Source: Chitinophagales bacterium
Lineage (GTDB): Bacteria; Bacteroidota; Bacteroidia; Chitinophagales; Chitinophagaceae
Assembly (NCBI GenBank): GCA_017303415.1
Contig: JAFLBJ010000001.1
Location: forward strand, 930,001-994,000
Length of the DNA: 64,000 nt
Direction: 5' to 3'
Part shown: positions 55,957 through 63,740 of the stretch, piece by piece
How the letters are laid out: the number at the start of each line of letters is the position of its first letter
Numbering within the stretch: the stretch's first letter is position 1
The notes under the pieces: generated by a model
Databases searched by the model: none
What the model saw: only the letters and a program-made list of their open reading frames with translations
What the model was told of the DNA's origin: nothing
Made by a program: the position numbers and the translations under genes

Positions 55957-56214
55957 TTAGTCTTCTTTTATATGCAGGTGATGTTCTTTGTCTTCATAAA
56001 TGTCATACTCTCCTTTGATGGCATAGTAGCCAAACACGAGCAGACCTCCCACAATGATGGGGGTGAGGATAAAGGCATAAATGATGGCCGGGATCCTGTC
56101 CTCGGGTTTGGGGCTTTCAAATTTGGGAATGGCCTGCGATACGATCAGGTAATAACCTGCGATCAATGCCAGGGCGATCCAAATAAGTCCCATATATTTT
56201 CTGATCTGATTCAT
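55957..56214 (-). CDS. Small two-helix membrane protein after the MHS transporter
   Basis: The 85-residue protein has two TM helices (about 8-24 and 44-65) with a hydrophilic loop PKFESPKPEDRIP, and an acidic His-containing tail EYDIYEDKEHHLHIKED. It is 24 bases after the MHS transporter gene and co-transcribed with it. It likely supports that transporter. The family name is not certain. Confidence 0.75.
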   Translation of the reverse strand: MNQIRKYMGLIWIALALIAGYYLIVSQAIPKFESPKPEDRIPAIIYAFILTPIIVGGLLVFGYYAIKGEYDIYEDKEHHLHIKED

Positions 56215-56238
56215 AAATTTCGTTTGTAAGGTGAAAAA

Positions 56239-57813
56239 TTAGTCTTCGATGCGGTTATCTTCTCCGTTAATATACAACACACCGATGACCAAACAGACGG
56301 CAGCAATGATGATCGGATACCAGAGCCCTTCCAGGAAGGGTTTATCATACGGTAGTTTTTCCCCCAGTTTCGCTGCAGTTTCATTGGCCTGTGTAGCCTT
56401 GGTGGCCAGGAAAGTAGCCACGGCAGGCAGCAGGCCTCCAAAGATACCATTGCCGATATGATACGGCAACGACATGGACGTATAGCGGATACGCGTGGGG
56501 AACATTTCCACCAGGAAGGCGGCAATGGGACCATAGACCATGGTTACAAAAAGCACCTGTACAAAAACCCAGAACACGAGTTTCCAGAAGGAGCTTTTAT
56601 CCAGGATTGCTGTTTTGGTGACTTTGACATCCTTGGCCGGATCGGCCTTGCTGATATCAGCATGCAGGGTTTCTTTTTTTACTTCAGTCAATACAGTTCC
56701 ATCGGTATACACCCTGGATATCGTGGTGGTTCGCACGGAGTCGCCCGGATGTTTGGCATCAGCATCAGTTTTTATCACTGTTTTTGCCTGATCTGCGATC
56801 TCTGTTTTGACCTTTACACTTCCGGCATCATACATTGATGAATATATATAGCGATAACTTACGATCGCGATAAACATACCGATCATCATGATCCATTTTC
56901 GCCCGATACGGTCGGACAAGGCGCCAAATACCACAAAGAAAGGAGTACCAAAAAGCAGGGCCCACATGATCAGTTTACTGGCCTGGGATACATCCACACT
57001 CAAGGTGTTCTGAATAAAGCTGAGTGCATAGAACTGTCCGGTATACCATACAACACCCTGGCCCATGGTAGCGCCAAAGAGGGCGAGCAATACAAATTTG
57101 AAATTCAGGCGGTGTCCAAAGCTTTCTTTGAGCGGGTTTACCGAAACTTTTCCTTCTGCTTTTACTTTGGCAAAGAGAGGTGATTCTTTCATCCGCATCC
57201 GGATAATGATGGAAATGGCCACCATGATGATGGAGATCCAGAATGGAACACGCCAGCCCCAGTCATTGAATTTGGATTCATTCATGGATCCTTTGACCGT
57301 AATGATCACCAGGAGGGAAACAAAGAGACCAACGGTAGCGGTGGTTTGAATCCACGAGGTCCAAAAACCTCTTCGTTCAGCCGGCGAATGTTCGGCTACA
57401 TAAGTAGCAGCCCCACCATACTCACCACCCAGGGCAAGACCTTGGAGAAGGCGAAGGACCAACACCAGGATGGGGGCAAGATAGCCTATGGATTCATAGC
57501 TGGGGATACAACCAATAAGAAATGTAGAAAGCCCCATGATGACAAGCGTCAGGAGAAAGGTGTATTTGCGACCAATAAGGTCACCCAGCCGGCCAAAGAA
57601 CAAAGCGCCAAATGGACGAACCACAAACCCCGCAGCAAAAGTGGCCAGGGTGGACAAAAGCGCCAGGGTTGGATTGCCCGAAGGAAAGAACTTGGTGGCG
57701 ATGATGGTGGCCAAGCTTCCGAAAATATAGAAGTCGTACCACTCGATCAAAGTCCCCACCGAAGAAGCGGCAATGATACCGGCCAGCCCCTTTTTTTCTG
57801 TTTGGAAACTCAT
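56239..57813 (-). CDS. MHS-type major facilitator transporter
   Basis: The 524-residue proton symporter of the metabolite:H+ type has FGRLGDLIGRKYTFLLTLVI (loop 2-3 motif), LRLLQGLALGGEYGGAATYV (TM4) and ALSDRIGRKWIMMIGMFIAI (loop 8-9). Between TM helices in the second half is an unusual hydrophilic insertion of about 75 residues (about 328-403, including KTEIADQAKTVIKTDADAKH and a Thr/Ser-rich strand pair), probably outside the membrane. MHS carriers take up dicarboxylates, acetate, propionate or proline-like solutes. It follows the porin-like gene by 15 bases and precedes the small two-helix protein by 24. Confidence 0.88.
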   Translation of the reverse strand: MSFQTEKKGLAGIIAASSVGTLIEWYDFYIFGSLATIIATKFFPSGNPTLALLSTLATFAAGFVVRPFGALFFGRLGDLIGRKYTFLLTLVIMGLSTFLIGCIPSYESIGYLAPILVLVLRLLQGLALGGEYGGAATYVAEHSPAERRGFWTSWIQTTATVGLFVSLLVIITVKGSMNESKFNDWGWRVPFWISIIMVAISIIIRMRMKESPLFAKVKAEGKVSVNPLKESFGHRLNFKFVLLALFGATMGQGVVWYTGQFYALSFIQNTLSVDVSQASKLIMWALLFGTPFFVVFGALSDRIGRKWIMMIGMFIAIVSYRYIYSSMYDAGSVKVKTEIADQAKTVIKTDADAKHPGDSVRTTTISRVYTDGTVLTEVKKETLHADISKADPAKDVKVTKTAILDKSSFWKLVFWVFVQVLFVTMVYGPIAAFLVEMFPTRIRYTSMSLPYHIGNGIFGGLLPAVATFLATKATQANETAAKLGEKLPYDKPFLEGLWYPIIIAAVCLVIGVLYINGEDNRIED

Positions 57814-57828
57814 AATAGTTGATTTTGT

Positions 57829-59220
57829 TTAGAGGAAAATATGTGTTTGAAGGGTGAGTTGTCCTTTGGTGCCACTACGCATCGGATTTCCGCTTGATGT
57901 TTCATACACCGGTCTTGTACTGTACTGCAAAGTGACCTTGGCATTATGCCCACTGACCAGGTAATTCAGGCCCAGGTCCATTTGCCCGGAAGCCTTCCCG
58001 ATACGTTCAAAATTTTTATAGGTAAATGTAGCATATGGCATGAAAGCTGTCCCGTTTTTTAATTTAGGAAGCAGGTAACCTACCTGAGTGTACCAGATAT
58101 TTCCGGTTCCTAAAGTGGGTTGCATATTGCCCCCGCCCGACCAGCTTGATTTTGGGTTACTGCTCACCGTTTGGGTGTTTGCATGGAGGTTCAGGATGCC
58201 GATATTACGCAGGTAGTTAGGGCCATAGTCGGAGTGATAGAATACACTATACACATTTAGCGCAGTACCCTTATTCTTATTCAGGGGCATATCCAGAAAA
58301 ACATCCAGACCCAGGTTGGTTTGGGCATGCTCTTTAACCGGAGCCGTAGAAGAAGGCTTGGTAGCCGTAACGCCTTTTTGATGATACCATCCGGCGCCGA
58401 TATTAAATACCTTTTTACTTCCCAGGTATGAGCCTACAAAGAAGGGGAGTACATTGCTCTCTTTATCACGCAACATAATGTTGAAATAACCTCCCGTGCT
58501 CCAGTGTTCATTGAGAATATGTGTAGCATTGGTGCTGGTAACCGTATTGGGTGCCACACCAAAGGCAAAAGGCTTATTCAGATGAACCCGGTAATCAAAC
58601 CTGCCGAGCTGCCCTTTGGCATACATACCAAGCTGACGAGCAAACTGATCGGTGGTTTCTATATTGTACCAATTGAAAATTGGCGCATCCATGGTCATGA
58701 AGTTGAGCGTGCTTTGGCTGCTCAACCGCGATACCCCATTCCAATAATGGAGTCCGGCGCCTACATGCAATTTCACCGGTTTAAGGGCAAACTCGGTCCA
58801 CGCATCATGGATATACAATTGAGGACGCTTTCCACCCTGTCCTGAGGCGCTGGCCCCGGTACCAAGGGCACCCGAACCACCCCCATTCAAGAAACTCTGG
58901 TTGTTCATGCCCCAATGACTGATGATCATAAAACGGGGAGAAACCTGCGCCTGAATAAGAAAACGTGAACGGCGAATGGCCATGTCATTCGAATTCTTCT
59001 GGAAATTTCCATTTACATCCAGGGTGCCTGGATTGTTTTCGACGTGGGTGATCCACATCTGGTGCCAGGTAATGAAGCGGATGAATTTCTGACCCTTTTC
59101 ATCCAATTTAATGACCATGGGTTTATAGCTGTGGTCAACTCCGGGGGTGGCATTACCCTGGGCGCCCGCTTTTATTAAAGCGCAGACAGCTACGGCAAGT
59201 GCAATCGTTTTTTTTGGCAT
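57829..59220 (-). CDS. Porin-like outer-membrane barrel protein
   Basis: I start at MPKKTIALAVAVCALIKAGAQ (59218-59220), a signal peptide with cleavage after Ala-Gln, giving 463 residues. A longer frame to 59319 adds non-signal sequence. The mature part is rich in beta strands with aromatic girdles, e.g. FIRFITWHQMW, QLYIHDAWTEFALKPVKLHV and TFTYKNFERIGKASGQMDLG, and ends THIFL. It resembles the porins placed before MHS or acetate transporters in this phylum. It likely lets the substrate of the MHS transporter cross the outer membrane. On the minus strand, 59251-59258 is one base off the minus-7 consensus. Confidence 0.82.
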   Translation of the reverse strand: MPKKTIALAVAVCALIKAGAQGNATPGVDHSYKPMVIKLDEKGQKFIRFITWHQMWITHVENNPGTLDVNGNFQKNSNDMAIRRSRFLIQAQVSPRFMIISHWGMNNQSFLNGGGSGALGTGASASGQGGKRPQLYIHDAWTEFALKPVKLHVGAGLHYWNGVSRLSSQSTLNFMTMDAPIFNWYNIETTDQFARQLGMYAKGQLGRFDYRVHLNKPFAFGVAPNTVTSTNATHILNEHWSTGGYFNIMLRDKESNVLPFFVGSYLGSKKVFNIGAGWYHQKGVTATKPSSTAPVKEHAQTNLGLDVFLDMPLNKNKGTALNVYSVFYHSDYGPNYLRNIGILNLHANTQTVSSNPKSSWSGGGNMQPTLGTGNIWYTQVGYLLPKLKNGTAFMPYATFTYKNFERIGKASGQMDLGLNYLVSGHNAKVTLQYSTRPVYETSSGNPMRSGTKGQLTLQTHIFL

Positions 59221-59308
59221 AGCAAGTAAGTTTAAATGCATGCCGAATATCAAACATTGCTCAGGCAGTTGCCAAACGCCGGGTATATTCGTGCTAATTG
59301 TTATAGTT

Positions 59309-59737
59309 TTATCCTCCATTTTTTCGGAAGCGCTCCCATTTTATCACCATGAATTTGTCGCCCAGTTCGGTGATCATACACCCTGCACTCTTCATCGACT
59401 CCTTATCCCTGAAAAAATCAAGCAGCTCCCCGTGTGTCAATACTTTGTAAGTAGGCCGGTATTCATAATTTGCCGGGGCTTTCACATTGTATTTTTTCAC
59501 CCAGTTCATTACCGATACGTGGCTGATGCCCAGAATACGCTCGATCTCCCGAAACGTGACCCCCTCAATGTATAGTTGAAGTGCTTTGATAACATAGTAG
59601 GGGTCTATATTCTTCCCCTCCTTCAAAACAGTAAAGGAATAGGCGCAATGCTTGCAACGATAACGTTGCCTTCCTTTGACGATACCGCTTTTAATGAGTT
59701 CCTCCCCGCGGCATTTTGGGCAAGCAATCTCTTTCAT
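59309..59737 (-). CDS. InsA-like zinc-ribbon and helix-turn-helix protein
   Basis: The 142-residue protein has an N-terminal zinc ribbon (CPKCRGEELIKSGIVKG, RYRCKHC: Cys6, Cys9, Cys27 and Cys30) and an HTH (TFREIERILGISHVSVMNWV, about 60-79). Both match the N-terminal DNA-binding part of IS1 transposases (InsA). The DDE catalytic half is absent. The C-terminal 50 residues (ANYEYRPTYKVLTHGELLDF and following) are not InsA-like. It lies between the acs and porin genes, which face in opposite directions, so it may be a regulator that kept the transposase DNA-binding domain. No inverted terminal repeats or target duplication were found around it. Confidence 0.8.
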   Translation of the reverse strand: MKEIACPKCRGEELIKSGIVKGRQRYRCKHCAYSFTVLKEGKNIDPYYVIKALQLYIEGVTFREIERILGISHVSVMNWVKKYNVKAPANYEYRPTYKVLTHGELLDFFRDKESMKSAGCMITELGDKFMVIKWERFRKNGG

Positions 59738-59765
59738 GCAATCGTGTTTGAAAGCAATATAATTC

Positions 59766-59805
59766 TTTAGCTATATCATTTTAGCATAAATATACCATTT
59801 TAGCA
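59766..59805. promoter_or_regulatory. Three TTTAGC repeats upstream of acs
   Basis: TTTAGC occurs at 59766-59771, 59780-59785 and 59799-59804. The last two are part of identical ten-base copies CATTTTAGCA at 59777-59786 and 59796-59805. Spacing of the longer copies is 19 bases. The group is in the AT-rich gap between the InsA-like gene and acs and may be an operator. Confidence 0.4.
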
Positions 59806-59864
59806 AAATAAGGTTTCCCCCCGGTTGGTTTCTTCTTTACTTTTATTGCCTCAAACCGATTGTC

Positions 59865-61790
59865 ATGTCATACCCCTTTCAGATCAAGTCAGCCGAAGAG
59901 TATCATGCCGCCTACAAAAAGAGTGTAGAAGACCCCGAAGGCTTTTGGGCCGGGGTAGCGGATAGTTTTTATTGGAGAAAAAAATGGGATAAAGTACTCA
60001 ACTGGAATTTCGCCGAACCAAATATTGAATGGTTCAAGGGCGGGAAATTAAATATCACCGAGAATTGTATCGATCGCCATCTGGAGAAGATGGGCGACAA
60101 GCCGGCCATCATCTGGGAGCCCAATAACCCGGAGGAAAGAACCCGTGTGGTAACCTATAACCGGTTGCACAAGCGTGTTTGTCAATTTGCCCAGGTGCTG
60201 CGCAACAATGGTGTAAAGAAAGGTGACCGGGTATGTATCTATATGGGGATGGTGCCTGAGCTGGCTTATGCGGTACTTGGATGCGCCCGTGTAGGGGCCA
60301 TTCATAGTGTGATCTTTGGCGGATTTTCCGCGCAAAGCATTGCCGATCGTTTGTATGATGCCAATGCAGAATTCATTGTGACCTGCGATGGAGCTTATCG
60401 GGGAAACAAGGATATTCCTTTAAAAAGTGTGATCGATGATGCGTTGATCGGGAACCGGACAATCAAAAAAGTAATTGTCTATACACGGACACGTACCCCG
60501 GTCTCCATGCTCAAAGGCCGCGATGTATGGTGGGAGGATGAAATGGAACATGCCGAACACCAGGTGGAACAGGAAGGCAAGGTTCATTTTCCGGCGGAGG
60601 AAATGGATGCGGAAGACCCCTTGTTTATTTTATATACCTCGGGCTCTACCGGCAAACCCAAAGGCGTGGTGCACTCCTGTGGCGGGTATATGGTGTACAC
60701 GGGCTACACATTTGTAAATGTTTTTCAATACCAACCCGAGGATATTCATTTCTGTACAGCCGATATTGGCTGGATCACCGGGCACAGTTATATATTATAT
60801 GGTCCGTTAAGTGCGGGCGCTACCACCCTGATGTTTGAGGGGGTACCCACCTGGCCGGATGCAGGCCGTTTCTGGGATATCGTGGATAAGTACAAGGTCA
60901 ATGTGCTGTATACGGCGCCCACGGCTATTCGTTCATTGATGGGATTTGGGTTAGGCCATGTACATGGCCACAAACTCGATTCGCTAAAAGTACTCGGCAC
61001 GGTGGGCGAACCCATCAACCAGGAAGCCTGGCATTGGTATGATGAAAATATTGGAAAAGGCCGATGCCCGATCGTTGATACATGGTGGCAAACGGAAACA
61101 GGCGGCATACTCATTTCCAATATGGCCGGTATAACACCTGCCAAGCCTACCTATGCAACCCTGCCCTTGCCCGGTGTGCAACCCATCCTTGTGGATGAGA
61201 ACGGGAATGAAGTGCTGGGTAACAACGTCAGTGGCAACCTTTGTATAAAATTCCCCTGGCCTTCGATCATTCGCACCACCTATGGTGATCATGAGAGATG
61301 CCGCACCAATTATTTCTCGGCCTACCCCAATTTATATTTTACCGGTGATGGAGCCTTGCGTGATGAAAACGGAAACTACCGTATTACCGGCCGAGTGGAT
61401 GATGTATTGAATGTAAGCGGTCACCGGTTGGGTACTGCTGAAGTTGAGAACGCGATCAATATGCACGCGGGAGTGGTGGAAAGCGCGGTAGTGGGTTATC
61501 CGCACGATATCAAAGGACAAGGTATCTATGCATATGTTATCTATGAGCATGTACATGGTGATGAAAACCTCACCCGGCAGGATATTTTACAAACCGTAAC
61601 CCGTGTGATCGGGCCTATTGCCAAGCCGGATAAGATCCAGTTTGTTCCCGGTTTACCCAAAACCCGAAGCGGAAAGATCATGCGGCGTATCCTGCGCAAG
61701 ATTGCCGAGGGAGATATGGATAACCTGGGCGATACCACCACTTTGCTCGACCCGGGCGTGGTGGAGGAGATCAAGCGGGGGCGGGTATAA
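59865..61790 (+). CDS. acs: Acetyl-CoA synthetase
   Basis: The 641-residue AMP-forming acetate:CoA ligase is full length. Blocks include FILYTSGSTGKPKGVVHSCG (phosphate loop, about residue 260), DTWWQTETGGILISNMAG (Trp closing the acetyl pocket), TGRVDDVLNVSGHRLGTAEV and LPKTRSGKIMRRILRKIAEG with the acetylatable lysine. It is divergent from the InsA-like gene, with the TTTAGC repeats between, and ends in a strong terminator. It lets the cell use acetate. The pairing with the second ligase at 50.5 kb suggests separate acetate and propionate specificities. Confidence 0.96.
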   Translation: MSYPFQIKSAEEYHAAYKKSVEDPEGFWAGVADSFYWRKKWDKVLNWNFAEPNIEWFKGGKLNITENCIDRHLEKMGDKPAIIWEPNNPEERTRVVTYNRLHKRVCQFAQVLRNNGVKKGDRVCIYMGMVPELAYAVLGCARVGAIHSVIFGGFSAQSIADRLYDANAEFIVTCDGAYRGNKDIPLKSVIDDALIGNRTIKKVIVYTRTRTPVSMLKGRDVWWEDEMEHAEHQVEQEGKVHFPAEEMDAEDPLFILYTSGSTGKPKGVVHSCGGYMVYTGYTFVNVFQYQPEDIHFCTADIGWITGHSYILYGPLSAGATTLMFEGVPTWPDAGRFWDIVDKYKVNVLYTAPTAIRSLMGFGLGHVHGHKLDSLKVLGTVGEPINQEAWHWYDENIGKGRCPIVDTWWQTETGGILISNMAGITPAKPTYATLPLPGVQPILVDENGNEVLGNNVSGNLCIKFPWPSIIRTTYGDHERCRTNYFSAYPNLYFTGDGALRDENGNYRITGRVDDVLNVSGHRLGTAEVENAINMHAGVVESAVVGYPHDIKGQGIYAYVIYEHVHGDENLTRQDILQTVTRVIGPIAKPDKIQFVPGLPKTRSGKIMRRILRKIAEGDMDNLGDTTTLLDPGVVEEIKRGRV

Positions 61791-61863
61791 CCTCTTTAAA
61801 ATGAGGCTAATAGACCAAAATACACGGGATATTTAGAAACTTCCCGTTTAAAAATTATTTTTG

Positions 61864-61890
61864 AAGGCTGTCCTCGTGCAGGACAGCCTT
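61864..61890 (+). terminator. Terminator of acs
   Basis: An 11-bp perfect stem (AAGGCTGTCCT, five-base loop) is followed by a T-run on the plus strand. It ends only eight bases before the next gene's ATG, so that gene is probably expressed from read-through or a promoter inside this short region. Confidence 0.85.
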
Positions 61891-61897
61891 TTTTATC

Positions 61898-62869
61898 ATG
61901 CAACCTGCCCGGAAAAACACCACCTGGAGAACCATCCTGCGATGGGTCTTTCGTGTATTGATCTTTCAGTTCGTACTGATCAATATTGCTGCCGCTTTTC
62001 ATGCACACCGGCTCACTCATTTTTATACTGACAAGGCTGTGTATGAACAACAAGGATCTTCCGGCTCCATCTTTCTGCGTACCTGGCGATTGATGACGGG
62101 GAAAAGGTTGGCCCGCAGCCCCATTCAATACACACCACCTACTGCCTATGAAACCCTGGCCTTTCAGCTAAAGAATGGAAAGAAGATCAGTGCCTGGTAC
62201 ATACCGACGGATAGCGCTGTAGGTACTGTTATCCTGGTACACGGACTTGGATCCAACAAAGGACATCCATTAAATGAAGCGTCTGAGTTTCGGGTGATGG
62301 GGTACAATACCCTGTTGATTGACCTGCGGGCGCATGGGGAAAGTGAAGGCAAAGCCTTTTCCATTGGGTATAAGGAAACCGAAGAGATCAAACTGGCCTA
62401 CGATCATTTACGCGCCAAAGGCGAAAAGAATATTGTATTCTGGGGAATGTCTGTTGGAGCGGTGGTGATGACAAAGGCCATTGCCGATTATGAATTAAAA
62501 CCCGAGAAACTCATTCTGGAAATGCCTTTTGGCTCTTTGCAGGATCATTTGCGCAGCCGCGCCCGCAACCTGGGTTTTCCCGATGAACCCTTTGCGTTCT
62601 TTGTCACTTTTTGGGTGGGATTGGAACAAGGGTATTGGGGATATGGTTTCAAAACGGCGAAATATGCAAAGAAGATACAATGTCCGGTCTTGATACAATG
62701 GGGCAATCAGGATGATTATGTAAAAGAAGGGGAAGTGCGGTCGGTGTTTGACGCGGTTCCGGGAACGGATAAGAAATTAGTGATCTATGAAAAGTCGGGG
62801 CATGTGCCGTTGTGCTGGTCGGAGAATGAGAAATGGGTGGAGGAGGTAGAAAGATTTATAAATAGATGA
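61898..62869 (+). CDS. Alpha/beta hydrolase, membrane-anchored
   Basis: The 323-residue protein has an N-terminal TM or signal anchor (RWVFRVLIFQFVLINIAAAF, about 14-33), then the alpha/beta fold. The oxyanion region is VILVHGLGSNKGHP (about residue 110), and the nucleophile is in WGMSVGAVVMT (GxSxG, about residue 188). The acid is in IQWGNQDDYV and the His in YEKSGHVPLCW. It resembles BEM46/YchJ-type serine hydrolases of unknown substrate. The ATG lies eight bases after the acs terminator. Its stop is six bases before a large hairpin repeat. Confidence 0.85.
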   Translation: MQPARKNTTWRTILRWVFRVLIFQFVLINIAAAFHAHRLTHFYTDKAVYEQQGSSGSIFLRTWRLMTGKRLARSPIQYTPPTAYETLAFQLKNGKKISAWYIPTDSAVGTVILVHGLGSNKGHPLNEASEFRVMGYNTLLIDLRAHGESEGKAFSIGYKETEEIKLAYDHLRAKGEKNIVFWGMSVGAVVMTKAIADYELKPEKLILEMPFGSLQDHLRSRARNLGFPDEPFAFFVTFWVGLEQGYWGYGFKTAKYAKKIQCPVLIQWGNQDDYVKEGEVRSVFDAVPGTDKKLVIYEKSGHVPLCWSENEKWVEEVERFINR

Positions 62870-62872
62870 TTC

Positions 62873-62998
62873 ACCGCAGAGAACAAGAGGACGCGGAGTT
62901 ACGCAGAGAAAGTTGCTTGATATTAGCCTTGAGCAAGGCTCTGCGCCTTGGTAGTAAAATTCCTCTGCGTAACTCCGCGTCCTCTTGTTCTCTGCGGT
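62873..62998. repeat. Perfect 36-bp inverted repeat between convergent genes
   Basis: The left arm 62873-62908 (with CGCAGAG, CGCGGAG and CGCAGAG words) pairs without error with 62963-62998; the spacer is 54 bases and contains CCTTGAGCAAGG. The element begins three bases after one stop codon and ends five bases before the other. The words repeat at 16 and 10 bases, not at seven. It may act as a two-sided terminator. Confidence 0.93.
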
Positions 62999-63003
62999 AA
63001 ATA

Positions 63004-63573
63004 CTACTTTTGAATTTTAACCTTTGTTCCAACCGGCAAATACGCATATACTTCTTCCACGTCTTTATTCTTCATTGAAATACATCCCAGTGTCCAGTTA
63101 TTATACCGGTCGATCTGGTAGTCTTCATTTGGCCAGGTGCCATGAATACCGATGCCTCCACCGATGGTGGCCCTTTTGGGGATCTCTCCTTTTTCTTTTC
63201 TCTTTTTGAATTTTTCCCAGCTTTCTTTGGTAGGATAATCGATGGACAGAAATCGATACCATTTATCATGAACCCGTTTAGCGGTAATGGTGAAACTTCC
63301 CTCCGGGGTATTCCGGTCGCCTTCCATTTTTTTATCCGCCAGGCTGCTGTTGCCAAATACAACGGGGTAGGTAGCATACCAGCCATCGTCGTCGTACACC
63401 GATAATTCATAGTCCGATTTATCGATCACCAGGTGCACAGTGCCACGGGGAAGGTTGTCCTTCTTCAGGCTCACCTTGGTGGCGCTTCGCTCTACCGATG
63501 TAGGGAGGGCAATTGTTGCCGGAATAAATGCGGTTGTGCCCGTCGTTGCCACCGCCAGTAACAGGGTCTTCAT
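63004..63573 (-). CDS. L,D-transpeptidase (YkuD fold)
   Basis: I start at MKTLLLAVATTGTTAFIPAT (63571-63573), giving 189 residues with a signal peptide; the longer frame to 63606 adds eleven residues before it. The YkuD domain (about 60-189) has VHLVIDKSDYELSVYDDDGW at its start. The catalytic motif is GIGIHGTWPNED with the His and WTLGCISMKNKD with the nucleophilic Cys. These enzymes cross-link peptidoglycan via meso-diaminopimelate or attach proteins to it. The end is LPVGTKVKIQK. It is the partner of the upstream hairpin on the convergent side. Confidence 0.93.
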   Translation of the reverse strand: MKTLLLAVATTGTTAFIPATIALPTSVERSATKVSLKKDNLPRGTVHLVIDKSDYELSVYDDDGWYATYPVVFGNSSLADKKMEGDRNTPEGSFTITAKRVHDKWYRFLSIDYPTKESWEKFKKRKEKGEIPKRATIGGGIGIHGTWPNEDYQIDRYNNWTLGCISMKNKDVEEVYAYLPVGTKVKIQK

Positions 63574-63677
63574 GTTAATACTCCTTTTGGTCCAGATATT
63601 CGACAAACGACGTGCCAGAGGGGATTATTTTTATCAATTTTGGCTTTAACTAAATTTTCAGAAGAGTTTGGTTCTTA

Positions 63678-63729
63678 CAGAAAGCACGAAGGCACGGAAG
63701 TATATTTACCGTGCCTTCTGCGCTTTCTG
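63678..63729. repeat. Hairpin repeat of the GCACGAAGG type
   Basis: The left arm 63678-63697 (CAGAAAGCACGAAGGCACGG) pairs with the right arm 63709-63729 with one bulge; the spacer is about eleven AT-rich bases. It lies between the divergent start of the L,D-transpeptidase and the stop of the barrel protein, eleven bases from that stop. Confidence 0.8.
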
Positions 63730-63740
63730 TGCGAATATCC

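Noticed and set aside
59309-59737. Intact insertion sequence of the IS1 type
   Set aside because: Only the InsA-like DNA-binding part is present; no DDE transposase half, terminal inverted repeats or target duplication was seen.
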